DNA from: Granulicella sp.
GTDB lineage: Bacteria; Acidobacteriota; Terriglobia; Terriglobales; Acidobacteriaceae
Assembly: GCA_027450185.1 (NCBI GenBank)
Contig: DAIDKF010000007.1
Span: 57,909 to 103,072 of the forward strand
Length of the DNA: 45,164 nt
Direction of reading: 5' to 3'
Position 1 is the stretch's first letter, and every line of letters begins with the position of its first letter. Of the stretch, positions 33,975 to 45,164 are shown in pieces. A model generated the notes under the pieces. That model was not told the DNA's origin. It was given only the letters and a program-made list of their open reading frames with translations, and searched no databases. A program made the position numbers and the translations under genes.

Positions 33975-35411
33975 TTATCCCAGCGAATACTTGCGGCACA
34001 GATACTTGATGCGCTGACCATCGATCTTCAAGAGGCGTGCTGCTGCCGCTTTGCTGCCCTGGGTTCGACGCAGAGCAGCGGTGAGCAGGGCGATCTCCAT
34101 CTGTTGAATCTCGGCATCGAAGTCAGTGCCGGACTCGGGGAGAAGAACGGCTTCGTTGGCTGCGAGGTTTCCGGCGAGCAACTTCGGGGGGAGATGACTG
34201 GCACGAATCTCATCACCACGCACGGTAATCACCAGCCTCTGAATGAGGTTTTCGAGCTCACGGACATTACCCGGCCAGGTGTGCTCCTCGAATGCGGCGA
34301 GCGCGGTCTCATCCAGCCGCTTGACGGGCAGAGCGTTGGCGAGGCAGTGCATCTGCAGGAAGTAATCGCACAGCAGGGGCATGTCGCCGGAGCGTTCGCG
34401 CAGGGGCGGCAGATGAACCGGGACGACGTGGATGCGGTAGTAGAGGTCCTCGCGAAACTTGCCGGTGCGCGCCATCTCCTCAAGATTTTCGTGGGTTGCG
34501 CAGATGAGGCGGAAGTCGATTTTGCGCAGGGTACGGCCGCCCAAACGCAGCACCTGGCGATCCTCCAGCACGCGCAGCAATTTGGTCTGGAGAGGGAGGG
34601 TGAGGGTTGCAATCTCGTCGAGAAAGAGGGTTCCGCCGTCGGCCAGTTCGATCTGGCCGGGGCGGGCTTCGGTGGCTCCGGTGAAGGCTCCGCGCTCGCT
34701 GCCAAACAACTCGGACTCGATGAGATTTTCGGGAAGAGCGGCGCAGTTGAGGCGGATGTAAGGCTTGGTGGCCCGGGGGCTGAGGGCGACGATGGCGCGG
34801 GCAACCAACTCCTTGCCGGTACCGCTTTCGCCACGGACGAGCACGTTCACGCTGCTGTGTGCGACCTGCTGGATGGCGTCATAGACGCGGCGCATGGGCT
34901 CGCTGGAGCCGACGAAGTCCTGAAAGCGGCTGTTCTCCTGGGCCTGACGGCGCATGTGTTCGCGGGCGATGTCGTCGGTGCGCTTGCGCAGGGTGTCGGC
35001 GAGAGCAAGACGCAACTCGGAGATGTCGACGGGGCTGCGGAAGTGGAGATCGGCGCCGGCCTCGAGGGCCTGCTTCTCGATGGAGCGCGCACGGGAGCGG
35101 CTGAGGGAGAGGAGGACGAAGTTGTGGTTGAGCTTGCGGAGTTCGCTCAGAACGGGCAGGCCACCGTATTCGTTGTGCGCGGAGTCGGGATTGGTGTCAA
35201 TGTCCAGCAGGACGGCGGCGACGTGGGCTTCGCGCGTCCAGCGGGCGAGGTTGGCAAAGCTCTTGCGCAAGACAACCTGGAACCAGGGGATCAGCTCCGG
35301 GACCAACTCGTCGAGAAATGGCCGGTCGGCCGTGACCACGCAGACGACGGGAAGGGAGGCGTGTGCGAAGGTGGGCGAGACCTGTTTTGCCTTACGGGGC
35401 TGCGCAGCCAT
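33975..35411 (-). CDS. Sigma-54-dependent transcriptional activator (Fis-type HTH)
   Basis: 478 residues in three parts. Residues about 20-145 form a receiver-like domain (VVCVVTADRPFLDEL ... VAAVLLDIDTNPDS ... SLSRSRARSIEKQALEAGADLHFRSPVD). It has the aspartate in LLDID, but the usual lysine before Pro is Arg-Ser, so phosphorylation may be altered. The AAA+ domain (about 165-395) is complete: VRGESGTGKELVARAI (Walker A), ESELFGSERGAFTGATEARPG with the GAFTGA loop that touches sigma-54, GGTLFLDEI (Walker B) and the YYRIHVVPVHLPPLRER sensor region. A C-terminal Fis-type HTH (LTAALRRTQGSKAAAARLLKIDGQRIKYLCRKYSLG) binds DNA. It is the probable activator of the small-gene promoter. No histidine kinase gene is adjacent. 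Confidence 0.93.
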   Translation of the reverse strand: MAAQPRKAKQVSPTFAHASLPVVCVVTADRPFLDELVPELIPWFQVVLRKSFANLARWTREAHVAAVLLDIDTNPDSAHNEYGGLPVLSELRKLNHNFVLLSLSRSRARSIEKQALEAGADLHFRSPVDISELRLALADTLRKRTDDIAREHMRRQAQENSRFQDFVGSSEPMRRVYDAIQQVAHSSVNVLVRGESGTGKELVARAIVALSPRATKPYIRLNCAALPENLIESELFGSERGAFTGATEARPGQIELADGGTLFLDEIATLTLPLQTKLLRVLEDRQVLRLGGRTLRKIDFRLICATHENLEEMARTGKFREDLYYRIHVVPVHLPPLRERSGDMPLLCDYFLQMHCLANALPVKRLDETALAAFEEHTWPGNVRELENLIQRLVITVRGDEIRASHLPPKLLAGNLAANEAVLLPESGTDFDAEIQQMEIALLTAALRRTQGSKAAAARLLKIDGQRIKYLCRKYSLG

Positions 35412-35666
35412 GCGCCATGGTAGAACGAAAGCCCGGGAATGGGTAAGAAGATCTTCGGAGGACGGGGAGCGTGTTGTGGAAAAGAGATGGAGCCCGTCGC
35501 GGAGTGTTGCCGTGGCCGGCTCAGCATGCGCGAGGCTTCGGTTGCCGGATGCTCGCGGTGTGAATGGAGGGATGACGGGGATTGGGGGCTGCGTTCAAGG
35601 CGCAACAGGTTTGGAGGGGAGCGCATCCAATAGATGAGTCATGAAGGCGAGTCAATCGAGGTTGGT

Positions 35667-36101
35667 ATGCCAGTCATTCGCACGTGCGCACATTGCCATC
35701 AGAAGAACCGGGTCTCGGCACAGCACCTGAGCAGGACGGGACGGTGTGGAGCGTGCAAAGCTCCGCTGCCTGCGTTGGCGGAGCCGCTAGCGGTCGATGG
35801 TGCGATGTTCGATGAGATTGTCCAGAACGCGACGGTGCCGATCCTGGTGGACTTCTGGGCGGAGTGGTGCGGGCCGTGCCGCGCGGCTGCGCCCGAGGTT
35901 GCGCGCACGGCAACCGATATGGCGGGCAAGGCGTTGGTGCTGAAGGTGGACACAGAGGCCCATCCGCAACTCTCGGCGAGGTTTCAGGTGCGCGGAATTC
36001 CCAACTTCGTGGTGCTCTCCGGCGGACGTACGGTGGTGCAGCAGGCGGGACTGGTGGACCATACGCAGATGGAGCAGTGGCTCCGCTCGGCTGCGGCGTA
36101 A
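35667..36101 (+). CDS. trxC: Zinc-ribbon thioredoxin (TrxC/thioredoxin-2 type)
   Basis: 144 residues from ATG 35667, which has GAGG five bases upstream and gives the family start PVIRTCAHCHQKN; an in-frame ATG 33 bases earlier is less likely. Two CxxC pairs (CAHC at about 6-9, CGAC at about 27-30) form the N-terminal zinc ribbon, typical of Trx2. The thioredoxin fold follows with the active site WAEWCGPCR and the cis-proline GIPNFVVL, so it should reduce disulfides in the cytosol. An additional feature is a likely rho-independent hairpin at 36199-36226 downstream. The gene stands alone between the sigma-54 activator (minus) and the tricorn-like gene (minus); a link to the CSS-EAL disulfide sensor at 20.6 kb is only speculative. 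Confidence 0.93.
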   Translation: MPVIRTCAHCHQKNRVSAQHLSRTGRCGACKAPLPALAEPLAVDGAMFDEIVQNATVPILVDFWAEWCGPCRAAAPEVARTATDMAGKALVLKVDTEAHPQLSARFQVRGIPNFVVLSGGRTVVQQAGLVDHTQMEQWLRSAAA

Positions 36102-36198
36102 CCGGCATTGATTCAGGGGGACGCCCTGCTCCACTCGCGGCGGGCGGCGACGGCGTTATCACTGTGGGTTGCGACCCCTCCAATCTCAGGAAAGTGCG

Positions 36199-36226
36199 AT
36201 AGCCCGAGCATGAAGCCTCGGGCTAT
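36199..36226. terminator. Bidirectional hairpin between trxC and tricorn gene
   Basis: ATAGCCCGAG (36199-36208) pairs perfectly with CTCGGGCTAT (36217-36226), ten base pairs, around an eight-base loop. It lies between the convergent trxC and tricorn-type genes and suits both. Confidence 0.65.
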
Positions 36227-36259
36227 TCGGGTGCTGTGGGAGACGGATTGTGGTCGTAG

Positions 36260-39658
<3,399 letters not shown>

Positions 39659-39897
39659 CGGCATCCTTGGTGAATCGGAATGCGATGAGTGTACATCTCC
39701 GAGTGAGCGAGAGCGAGGCCTAGATCACAGATGCGCAGCGCGCAGCTTCATGTAGCCAGCACAGCTATGATGGAATTGCTCCAAATCCGGCAGTAGCATC
39801 CTCGTATAGCAGCTACGAAAATATGCATCCTGCCTGGAGTAAGTCATTCCATCTTGACGATCCATTTATTTCAGGAACTTATAGGACAGGCAGACTG

Positions 39898-42150
39898 ATG
39901 CTAAGCAACCATCGACGACGGCGCCTTCGTGGAGCTGCGGTGTTTCTACTATCCGCCGCTACGGTGTGCGCCCAGAGGTCGCCCATAGATTGGGTGAACG
40001 TTCATATAGGAACCGGCAGCGGCCCTATTGGATATGGTGGCAGCATGCCTTTTGTCGTACCTCCCTTCGGCATGACCGATTGGACGGCACAGACCCGCCA
40101 GAATAAGCTGGGCACGGTCTCCTATAAGTATCAGGACACTACTATCTCAGGTTTTATGGGTACTCATCAGCCGGCCATCTGGATGGGTGATTACGGCTAT
40201 GTAACTCTGATGCCTGAAGTCGATTCCCTGAAGACGACTCCAGCCGAGCGCCAGCTAGGCTTTGTTCATCGAGATGAGGTGGCGCGGCCTGACTACTACT
40301 CAGTCCTGCTCGACGCCGGGAAAATGCGCACGCTCCGCACCGAGATGACGGCGACAGACCGCTGTGCTCTTCTTCGCTTTACCTTTCCAGCCAATGCATC
40401 TTCAACCATTCTTGTCGAAGCTTCACGGCCTGGAGTAGAGGGATTCGTTCAGGTGGATTCGGTGCGCAATGAAATCAGCGGTTACAATCCCGACCGTATG
40501 GATGCGAACCTCGGCCCGCTGGCTCTGAAGAACTTCAGAGGATATTTTGTCGTTCAGTTCAGTAAGAGCTTCGCCAGCTCCGGGACCTATGGGCCTTCGG
40601 CGAGCATCCACCGACCGGAGACGGGCGCCTTTGCACGCTTTTCGACCAGACGGGGTGAGGTGATCGAAGCACGGGTGGGAACGTCGTTTATCAGCATGGA
40701 TCAGGCCCGCGCGAATCTTGCCGCCGAGATTCCAACCTGGAGCTTCGATCATGTGAAGCACGATCTGACAAATCGCTGGAACGCGAAGCTAGGTCAGGTA
40801 AGTGTAAAAGGAGCGACAGAGGATCAGAGAAAGATCCTGTATTCGGCTCTGTATCACGCACTGCTTTATCCCCGGGAATTTTCTGAGTATGGGCGCTACT
40901 ATAGTGCCTTCGACGATTCGATCCATGCTGGCGAGTCCTATACGGCATATTCCATATGGGATACGTTTCGAGCAGAATTCAGCCTACAGACTCTCCTTGC
41001 GCCCGAGAGAATTAATGGGATGATTACCGCCTTGCTGCAAAACTACCAGGAAGGAGGATGGATGCCTAAGTGGCCGAATCCCTCCTACACCAACATCATG
41101 ATTGGGACGCACGCAGACTCACTGGTTGCCGAGGCCATTCGGAAGGGATTCACCGGCTTTAACTACAACCAGGCATGGGACGCAGTGTATAAGGACGCGA
41201 TGACTCCTCCCGAAGGAGACGCAACCCGCCGCTGGTATGACAGAGAACCTCACACACCCTATGAAGCGCGTGGCGGACTTAGCACCTCCAAGGTGCTGGG
41301 GTACGTGCCTGCGGACAAGACCGCAGAGGCTGCATCGAGAACGCTGGAAGATGCCTATGACGATTGGTGTGTTGCTCAAATAGCCAAAAGCATGGGCAAG
41401 ATGCGAGACTACCAGTTCTTTCTGAAGCGCTCACTGAATTACGAGAATGAATTTAATTCATCCACTGGCTTTATGCAGGCTAGAAATTCCGATGGATCGT
41501 GGGCAGATCCCAATGCTGGGTGGACAGAAGGTAATCATTGGGTCTACACGTGGGCCGTGTTACATGATATTCCAGGGCTGCTTAAATTAATGGGCGGAAG
41601 AGCCGCGTATAACTTCCTGCTGGATCAGCACTTCATGGGCGGCCATAACATCCATCGTAATGAGCCCAGCCATCATTACGGATATCTGTACGATTACAGC
41701 GGAGAGCCGTGGAAGACCCAGGCAAGGGTGCGTGCGATTGCATCCACAGAGTACGCGAATCTTCCATCCGGGCTTGATGGCGATGATGATTGCGGACAAA
41801 TGTCAGCATGGTATATTTTCACCGCTCTTGGATTCTATCCGCTCAATCCAGCGTCCGGTGAATATCTGATTGGGAGCCCACTCTTCAAGACGATGACGCT
41901 ACGGCTGGCAAACGGTCACTCATTTACAGTGTCCGCAGCGAATGCCTCAGCTACGAATATTTATATTCAAAGTGCGTCTCTTAATGGATTACCGCTGAAT
42001 ATTCCTCTTATTCACTACGCAGATATTGTAGGTGGAGGAACGCTCAGATTTAAGATGGGCCCAACCCCTTCAACGTGGGGTGGCGAGTGGAATCCACCTG
42101 CGCTGCGAGAAGAGATGGGGCTATCTATAAAAAAACAGTCCAATAAATAG
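39898..42150 (+). CDS. GH92-family alpha-mannosidase-like enzyme
   Basis: 750 residues from ATG 39898 (AGGACAGG about seven bases upstream), with a signal peptide (LSNHRRRRLRGAAVFLLSAATVCAQ). The mature start WVNVHIGTGSGPIGYGGSMPFVVPPFGMTDWTAQTR is characteristic of GH92 exo-acting, calcium-dependent alpha-mannosidases. Further GH92 motifs are YSIWDTFRAEFSLQTLLAPE, WMPKWPNPSYTNIMIGTHADS, RNEPSHHYGYLYDYSGEPWKTQ and GDDDCGQMSAWYIFTALGFYPLNP. Members act on N-glycan or fungal mannan mannosides. Local GC is lower than in neighbouring genes, which might reflect transfer. It is followed by GH28 on the opposite strand after 35 bases, and with the GH5 gene makes a short polysaccharide-degrading cluster. 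No transporter or sensor gene is seen. Confidence 0.93.
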   Translation: MLSNHRRRRLRGAAVFLLSAATVCAQRSPIDWVNVHIGTGSGPIGYGGSMPFVVPPFGMTDWTAQTRQNKLGTVSYKYQDTTISGFMGTHQPAIWMGDYGYVTLMPEVDSLKTTPAERQLGFVHRDEVARPDYYSVLLDAGKMRTLRTEMTATDRCALLRFTFPANASSTILVEASRPGVEGFVQVDSVRNEISGYNPDRMDANLGPLALKNFRGYFVVQFSKSFASSGTYGPSASIHRPETGAFARFSTRRGEVIEARVGTSFISMDQARANLAAEIPTWSFDHVKHDLTNRWNAKLGQVSVKGATEDQRKILYSALYHALLYPREFSEYGRYYSAFDDSIHAGESYTAYSIWDTFRAEFSLQTLLAPERINGMITALLQNYQEGGWMPKWPNPSYTNIMIGTHADSLVAEAIRKGFTGFNYNQAWDAVYKDAMTPPEGDATRRWYDREPHTPYEARGGLSTSKVLGYVPADKTAEAASRTLEDAYDDWCVAQIAKSMGKMRDYQFFLKRSLNYENEFNSSTGFMQARNSDGSWADPNAGWTEGNHWVYTWAVLHDIPGLLKLMGGRAAYNFLLDQHFMGGHNIHRNEPSHHYGYLYDYSGEPWKTQARVRAIASTEYANLPSGLDGDDDCGQMSAWYIFTALGFYPLNPASGEYLIGSPLFKTMTLRLANGHSFTVSAANASATNIYIQSASLNGLPLNIPLIHYADIVGGGTLRFKMGPTPSTWGGEWNPPALREEMGLSIKKQSNK

Positions 42151-42184
42151 TTTGTTGGGCAACTTCATCCTGGCGCAGGTTGGA

Positions 42185-43798
42185 TCATGGTGTGAGAGCG
42201 ATCAATTTTCCGTTGAGAAATATCTCCTGTGCATTGATACCGCGAACACCGGCAGCATCCGGATCGGAACAACGCACATCATCAAAACGAGCATCGCGCA
42301 CGTCGTCGATCCACAGGAGCGGGCGTGGCTCCGGTGAACCCGGTTCTACGACGATATTGCGAAGTTCAATGTGTTGGGCGTGCCTGAGATAGAAGCCATG
42401 AGCGGGTGTGTCTCCGAACATGTTGGGCTCAGGGTAGGCAGCGACCTGCTCGGGGATCTCATCCGTACGGAGCTTGCCCGGCCCCTGATGCTGGACGCGT
42501 ACGCTGCTGACGACGATATCCTTTACCGGATGGCCGGGGAATCCTGCGAGGATGGAGCAGTCGTCAGAAGAGGCGCTCACGCAGTCAATCTGCTGAAAGC
42601 TGACGCGACGGATCTCGCCGGGAGCGACTGGAGCTGGACCACGCAGCCGCCCTCCGAGACGAACGAAGATGGGAGGGCCCACCATGTTGCGCATGGTGAT
42701 GTTGCTGAAGAGGACATCCTCGACGACACCGCCATCTTCACTGATGACTGCGAGTCCGTGACATGCATCGAGGGTGCAATTCGTTACCACTACATTGCGG
42801 ATATCACCGTTGGTCTCGGTGCCGATCTTGATGCGACCGACACGAGCAGGCCATCCGCCCGCGGCACCGAGCAGCAGCGGACGATAGGTGTCATCCAGCA
42901 TGGAGCCGACGGCATAACTGGCCGTAATTGTGCAGTCGGAGATGGTCACTTGTTCGGTGGGGCGGATATGGCCGAGGCTGTAGGAGCTCTTCAATACGAT
43001 GGCGTCGTCGAAGGGTGAATTCACCGTGCAGGCGTGGATGTGGACGTTGCGGCAAGAATCGATGTCGATGCCGTCCCGCCCAGTGTCAATGCGGAGATTG
43101 GCGATGCTGAGGTTATCAACGGCAGTGGCGAGAACACCGAAGTGCCCGGCCTGTCGGATGGTGATATCACGGAGCAGAACGTTGTGGCAACGCTTGAGAG
43201 CGATGACCTTGTTGGCTGCGCCGGGATGCTCCTCGGCCGGGCCATCGCCCTTCTGCAGCCCACGGCCCCAGAGCTCGCCATCGCCGGTGAGGGCCACATC
43301 TTCGAGATCTTCGCCCCAGAACAGGCTGTTGTGCCAATGGTTGTGTCCGTAATCCTGATAAGGAGTTACCGTGTCAGGTTGAGGCTCGGGAAGATCATAT
43401 TGCCGGGAAGGCTTAGAGAAGTCAGGTGTGGCAGCGATGACCACCGCACCGGGCGCAAAGCGCAGCGTGACGTGGCTGCGGAGGTGAATGGTGAAGCACA
43501 GATACCGACCGGAGGGGAGATCAACCCATCCTCCGCCTGCCGCAGAGGCAGCAGCGATGGCGCGATTGATGGCATCGCTGTCGAGTGTCGCGCCGTCACC
43601 CAGAGCACCAAAGCTGCGAACGTTATAGGAAGCCGCAGGCGCAAGACCCCATGCACTGCGAGTATGCAGCCACGCGAGCCACGTGCCAGCCGCGGCGAGA
43701 AAGGAGCGGCGAGACGGACGCTGCTGCTTTGGCGGTAAGGCTGAAACAGATGAGGAAGCGTTTGACGATGCAGCGCGCGCGGCATCCAAGAGAGGCAT
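42185..43798 (-). CDS. Tat-exported GH28 polygalacturonase-like enzyme
   Basis: 537 residues with a Tat-type signal (SRRSFLAAAGTWLAWLHTRSAWG, after a 29-residue lead). The right-handed parallel beta-helix follows: YNVRSFGALGDGATLDSDAINRAIAAASAAGGGWVDLPSGRYL is the standard opening of GH28/pectate families. Candidate catalytic aspartates are DGIDIDSC and FDDAIVLKS; CHGLAVISEDGG holds the conserved His region and RIKIGTETNG the R-I-K segment. The C-terminal part includes an extra conserved region ending AGVRGINAQEIFLNGKLI. Substrate is probably a galacturonan or rhamnogalacturonan of plant cell walls, as inferred from the family. GGAGA lies six bases before the ATG at 43798. It is convergent with GH92 and divergent from GH5 (245 bases). 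Confidence 0.9.
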   Translation of the reverse strand: MPLLDAARAASSNASSSVSALPPKQQRPSRRSFLAAAGTWLAWLHTRSAWGLAPAASYNVRSFGALGDGATLDSDAINRAIAAASAAGGGWVDLPSGRYLCFTIHLRSHVTLRFAPGAVVIAATPDFSKPSRQYDLPEPQPDTVTPYQDYGHNHWHNSLFWGEDLEDVALTGDGELWGRGLQKGDGPAEEHPGAANKVIALKRCHNVLLRDITIRQAGHFGVLATAVDNLSIANLRIDTGRDGIDIDSCRNVHIHACTVNSPFDDAIVLKSSYSLGHIRPTEQVTISDCTITASYAVGSMLDDTYRPLLLGAAGGWPARVGRIKIGTETNGDIRNVVVTNCTLDACHGLAVISEDGGVVEDVLFSNITMRNMVGPPIFVRLGGRLRGPAPVAPGEIRRVSFQQIDCVSASSDDCSILAGFPGHPVKDIVVSSVRVQHQGPGKLRTDEIPEQVAAYPEPNMFGDTPAHGFYLRHAQHIELRNIVVEPGSPEPRPLLWIDDVRDARFDDVRCSDPDAAGVRGINAQEIFLNGKLIALTP

Positions 43799-44043
43799 GG
43801 AGTATCTCCAGAGGAAATTGCGGCTCCCCAGCTTTACGCAGAGCCTGAGTGATCCACTTCACCATACAACAACATCAAATCGCTATGGCGCTCACCCTCT
43901 TCACCAGCAAACCACTGTTGAAGAAGACGTGGAAGGCGGTGCGGATTGTGGATCGTGCGGATGGCCGCGCGACATTGCATGCGCATAAACAATCGTTTGA
44001 CTAAAGCATAAATGTGGTGGGATACTTCCCAGCTAGGTCCGCT
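43799..44043. other. Divergent intergenic stretch, GH28 / GH5
   Basis: 245 bases between the divergent GH28 and GH5 genes, presumably holding both promoters. No sigma-54 promoter of the type found elsewhere in the window and no clear operator is seen. Composition turns C-rich on the plus strand from about 43.9 kb. Confidence 0.35.
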
Positions 44044-45164
44044 ATGACGAAATGGCTTGCATTGCTACTGCTCGGAGTCTCCTCCACGCTCTACTCGCAA
44101 TCGGGATATGTTCATACCGATGGCCATAACCTCGTCGCACCCGACGGCACCGAACTTCATCTTAAAGGCACCAACCTCGGCAACTGGTTCGAGCAGGAAG
44201 GCTACATGTTCGACTTTGAGGGCGGCCCTCAGTCTCCGCGCGAGATCGAAGATCTGCTCAGCGAACTGATTGGACCCGAAGACGCCGCAAAGTTCTGGCA
44301 GCAATACCGAGACACCTACATCACTGAAGGGGACATACGGTTGCTGCACGAAGCGGGCCTCAACTCGATTCGGATCCCTCTCCACTACAAATATTTCGTA
44401 CCTGGCGATGATGAGGGATTTCGTTTGCTGGACCGCGTGGTGGGATGGGCGGCGAAGTACCACATGTATATCGTGCTCGATATGCACTGTGCTCCCGGTG
44501 GTCAGACGGGTGCGAACATCGACGATAGTTGGGGATATCCGTGGCTTTACGAGTCCCCTGTAGAGCAACAGTTGACCATCGACATCTGGCAGCGCATCGC
44601 AAAGCACTACCGTAAGAATCCCACGGTGCTTGGCTACGACCTACTCAACGAACCCATCCCGCACTTTCCACAGCTACGCCAGTACAACAAAGACCTCGAG
44701 CCCATCTACAAGCGCATCACCGCCTCAATTCGCCAGGTGGATTCGCATCACGTCATCATCCTGGGTGGGGCCCAGTGGGACTCCAACTTCGATGTCTTCG
44801 GCCCTCCCTTCGATAAGAACGTGATGTACACCTTCCATAAATATTGGACCCCGCCTACGCAAGCCGTGATCCAGGCGTACCTGGACTACCGAGCGAAGTA
44901 CAACGTTCCCATCTGGCTGGGCGAGTCCGGAGAAAACAACGACGCATGGATTCATGATTTCGTCGGCGTACTCAATCAGAACGACGTCGGGTGGGCCTTC
45001 TGGACCTACAAACGCATGGACACTACTGCCAGCATGGTGTCCTTCGAGAAGCCTGTCTACTGGGATGAGATCGTCGCGTATGCAAAGCTCCATCGCACGA
45101 CGGGCGATGCGGAGAAGCTTCTCGCGGTTCGCCCCTCGCTGGAACACTCCCGCGCAGCGTTTCA
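44044..45164 (+). CDS. GH5-family glucanase-like enzyme, cut by window end
   Basis: Open from ATG 44044 to the end of the window, at least 373 codons, the rest lies beyond. A signal peptide (MTKWLALLLLGVSSTLYSQ) is followed by a GH5 TIM-barrel: LVAPDGTELHLKGTNLGNWFEQEGYMF at the opening, EAGLNSIRIPLHY at beta-strand 2, MYIVLDMHCAPGGQTG, then VLGYDLLNEPIPHFP with the acid/base Glu (about residue 203) and VPIWLGESGENND with the nucleophile Glu (about 295). WAFWTYKRMDTTASMVSFEKPVYWDEI ends the barrel. Cellulase, beta-glucanase or mannanase activity are all possible for this family. It probably works with GH92 and GH28 on plant or fungal wall material. The plus strand here is C-rich, unlike its neighbours. 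Confidence 0.9.
   Translation, partial: MTKWLALLLLGVSSTLYSQSGYVHTDGHNLVAPDGTELHLKGTNLGNWFEQEGYMFDFEGGPQSPREIEDLLSELIGPEDAAKFWQQYRDTYITEGDIRLLHEAGLNSIRIPLHYKYFVPGDDEGFRLLDRVVGWAAKYHMYIVLDMHCAPGGQTGANIDDSWGYPWLYESPVEQQLTIDIWQRIAKHYRKNPTVLGYDLLNEPIPHFPQLRQYNKDLEPIYKRITASIRQVDSHHVIILGGAQWDSNFDVFGPPFDKNVMYTFHKYWTPPTQAVIQAYLDYRAKYNVPIWLGESGENNDAWIHDFVGVLNQNDVGWAFWTYKRMDTTASMVSFEKPVYWDEIVAYAKLHRTTGDAEKLLAVRPSLEHSRAAF

Noticed and set aside
33960..35423. Plus-strand open frame of 487 codons
   Set aside because: Antisense to the well-supported sigma-54 activator.

Overview
The window looks like a chromosome segment of a soil acidobacterium (order Terriglobales, the Granulicella/Edaphobacter/Terriglobus group is my best guess). 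The reasons are a GC-rich genome, PEP-CTERM proteins, a tricorn-type protease, several Tat- or Sec-exported glycoside hydrolases, and the YidC N-terminus and rnpA-yidD-yidC-jag-dnaN order, which I recall from that group. The taxonomic call is inference; no rRNA or tRNA gene is present to test it.

Left part (1-18.4 kb). This is mostly housekeeping. A co-directional block rnpA-yidD-yidC-jag is followed by a 740-base non-coding stretch with origin-like motifs and then dnaN. Next come a DUF4197 protein, an AsmA-like protein, two PEP-CTERM surface proteins on opposite strands, htpG, a small outer-membrane barrel, ilvA, ddl, a lipoprotein and ychF.

Middle (18.4-27.7 kb). A small secreted protein is followed by an 18-bp inverted repeat element, cysE, a CSS-motif/EAL c-di-GMP phosphodiesterase, and then a minus-strand series: LysR regulator, Tat-exported DsrE-like protein, ModA-like binding protein, diheme cytochrome c lipoprotein and cysK. 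I read this series as a candidate periplasmic sulfur-handling cassette. An anti-sigma-factor-antagonist (STAS) gene sits next to it.

Right-centre (27.7-35.4 kb). This is the most unusual part. A tight plus-strand operon encodes a triple-GAF/HlyD fusion, a lipoprotein membrane-fusion protein and a PqqD-M50 protease-HlyD fusion. Convergent to it lies a 73-residue, very basic, glycine- and cysteine-free small protein with its own sigma-54 promoter and upstream activator-like repeats, and then a sigma-54 activator gene. Together these suggest a sigma-54-controlled peptide or small-protein maturation and export system. The same promoter word, GTTTGG-N8-TTGCT, also stands in front of both PEP-CTERM genes.

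Right end (35.6-45.2 kb). TrxC-type thioredoxin, a tricorn-like protease, and a carbohydrate cluster: GH92 alpha-mannosidase-like, GH28 polygalacturonase-like and a GH5 glucanase-like gene that runs off the end of the window.

On a larger scale, sampled lines of the plus strand are C-rich up to about 18.4 kb and G-rich after it, whatever the gene orientation. This skew switch does not coincide with the origin-like motifs upstream of dnaN.
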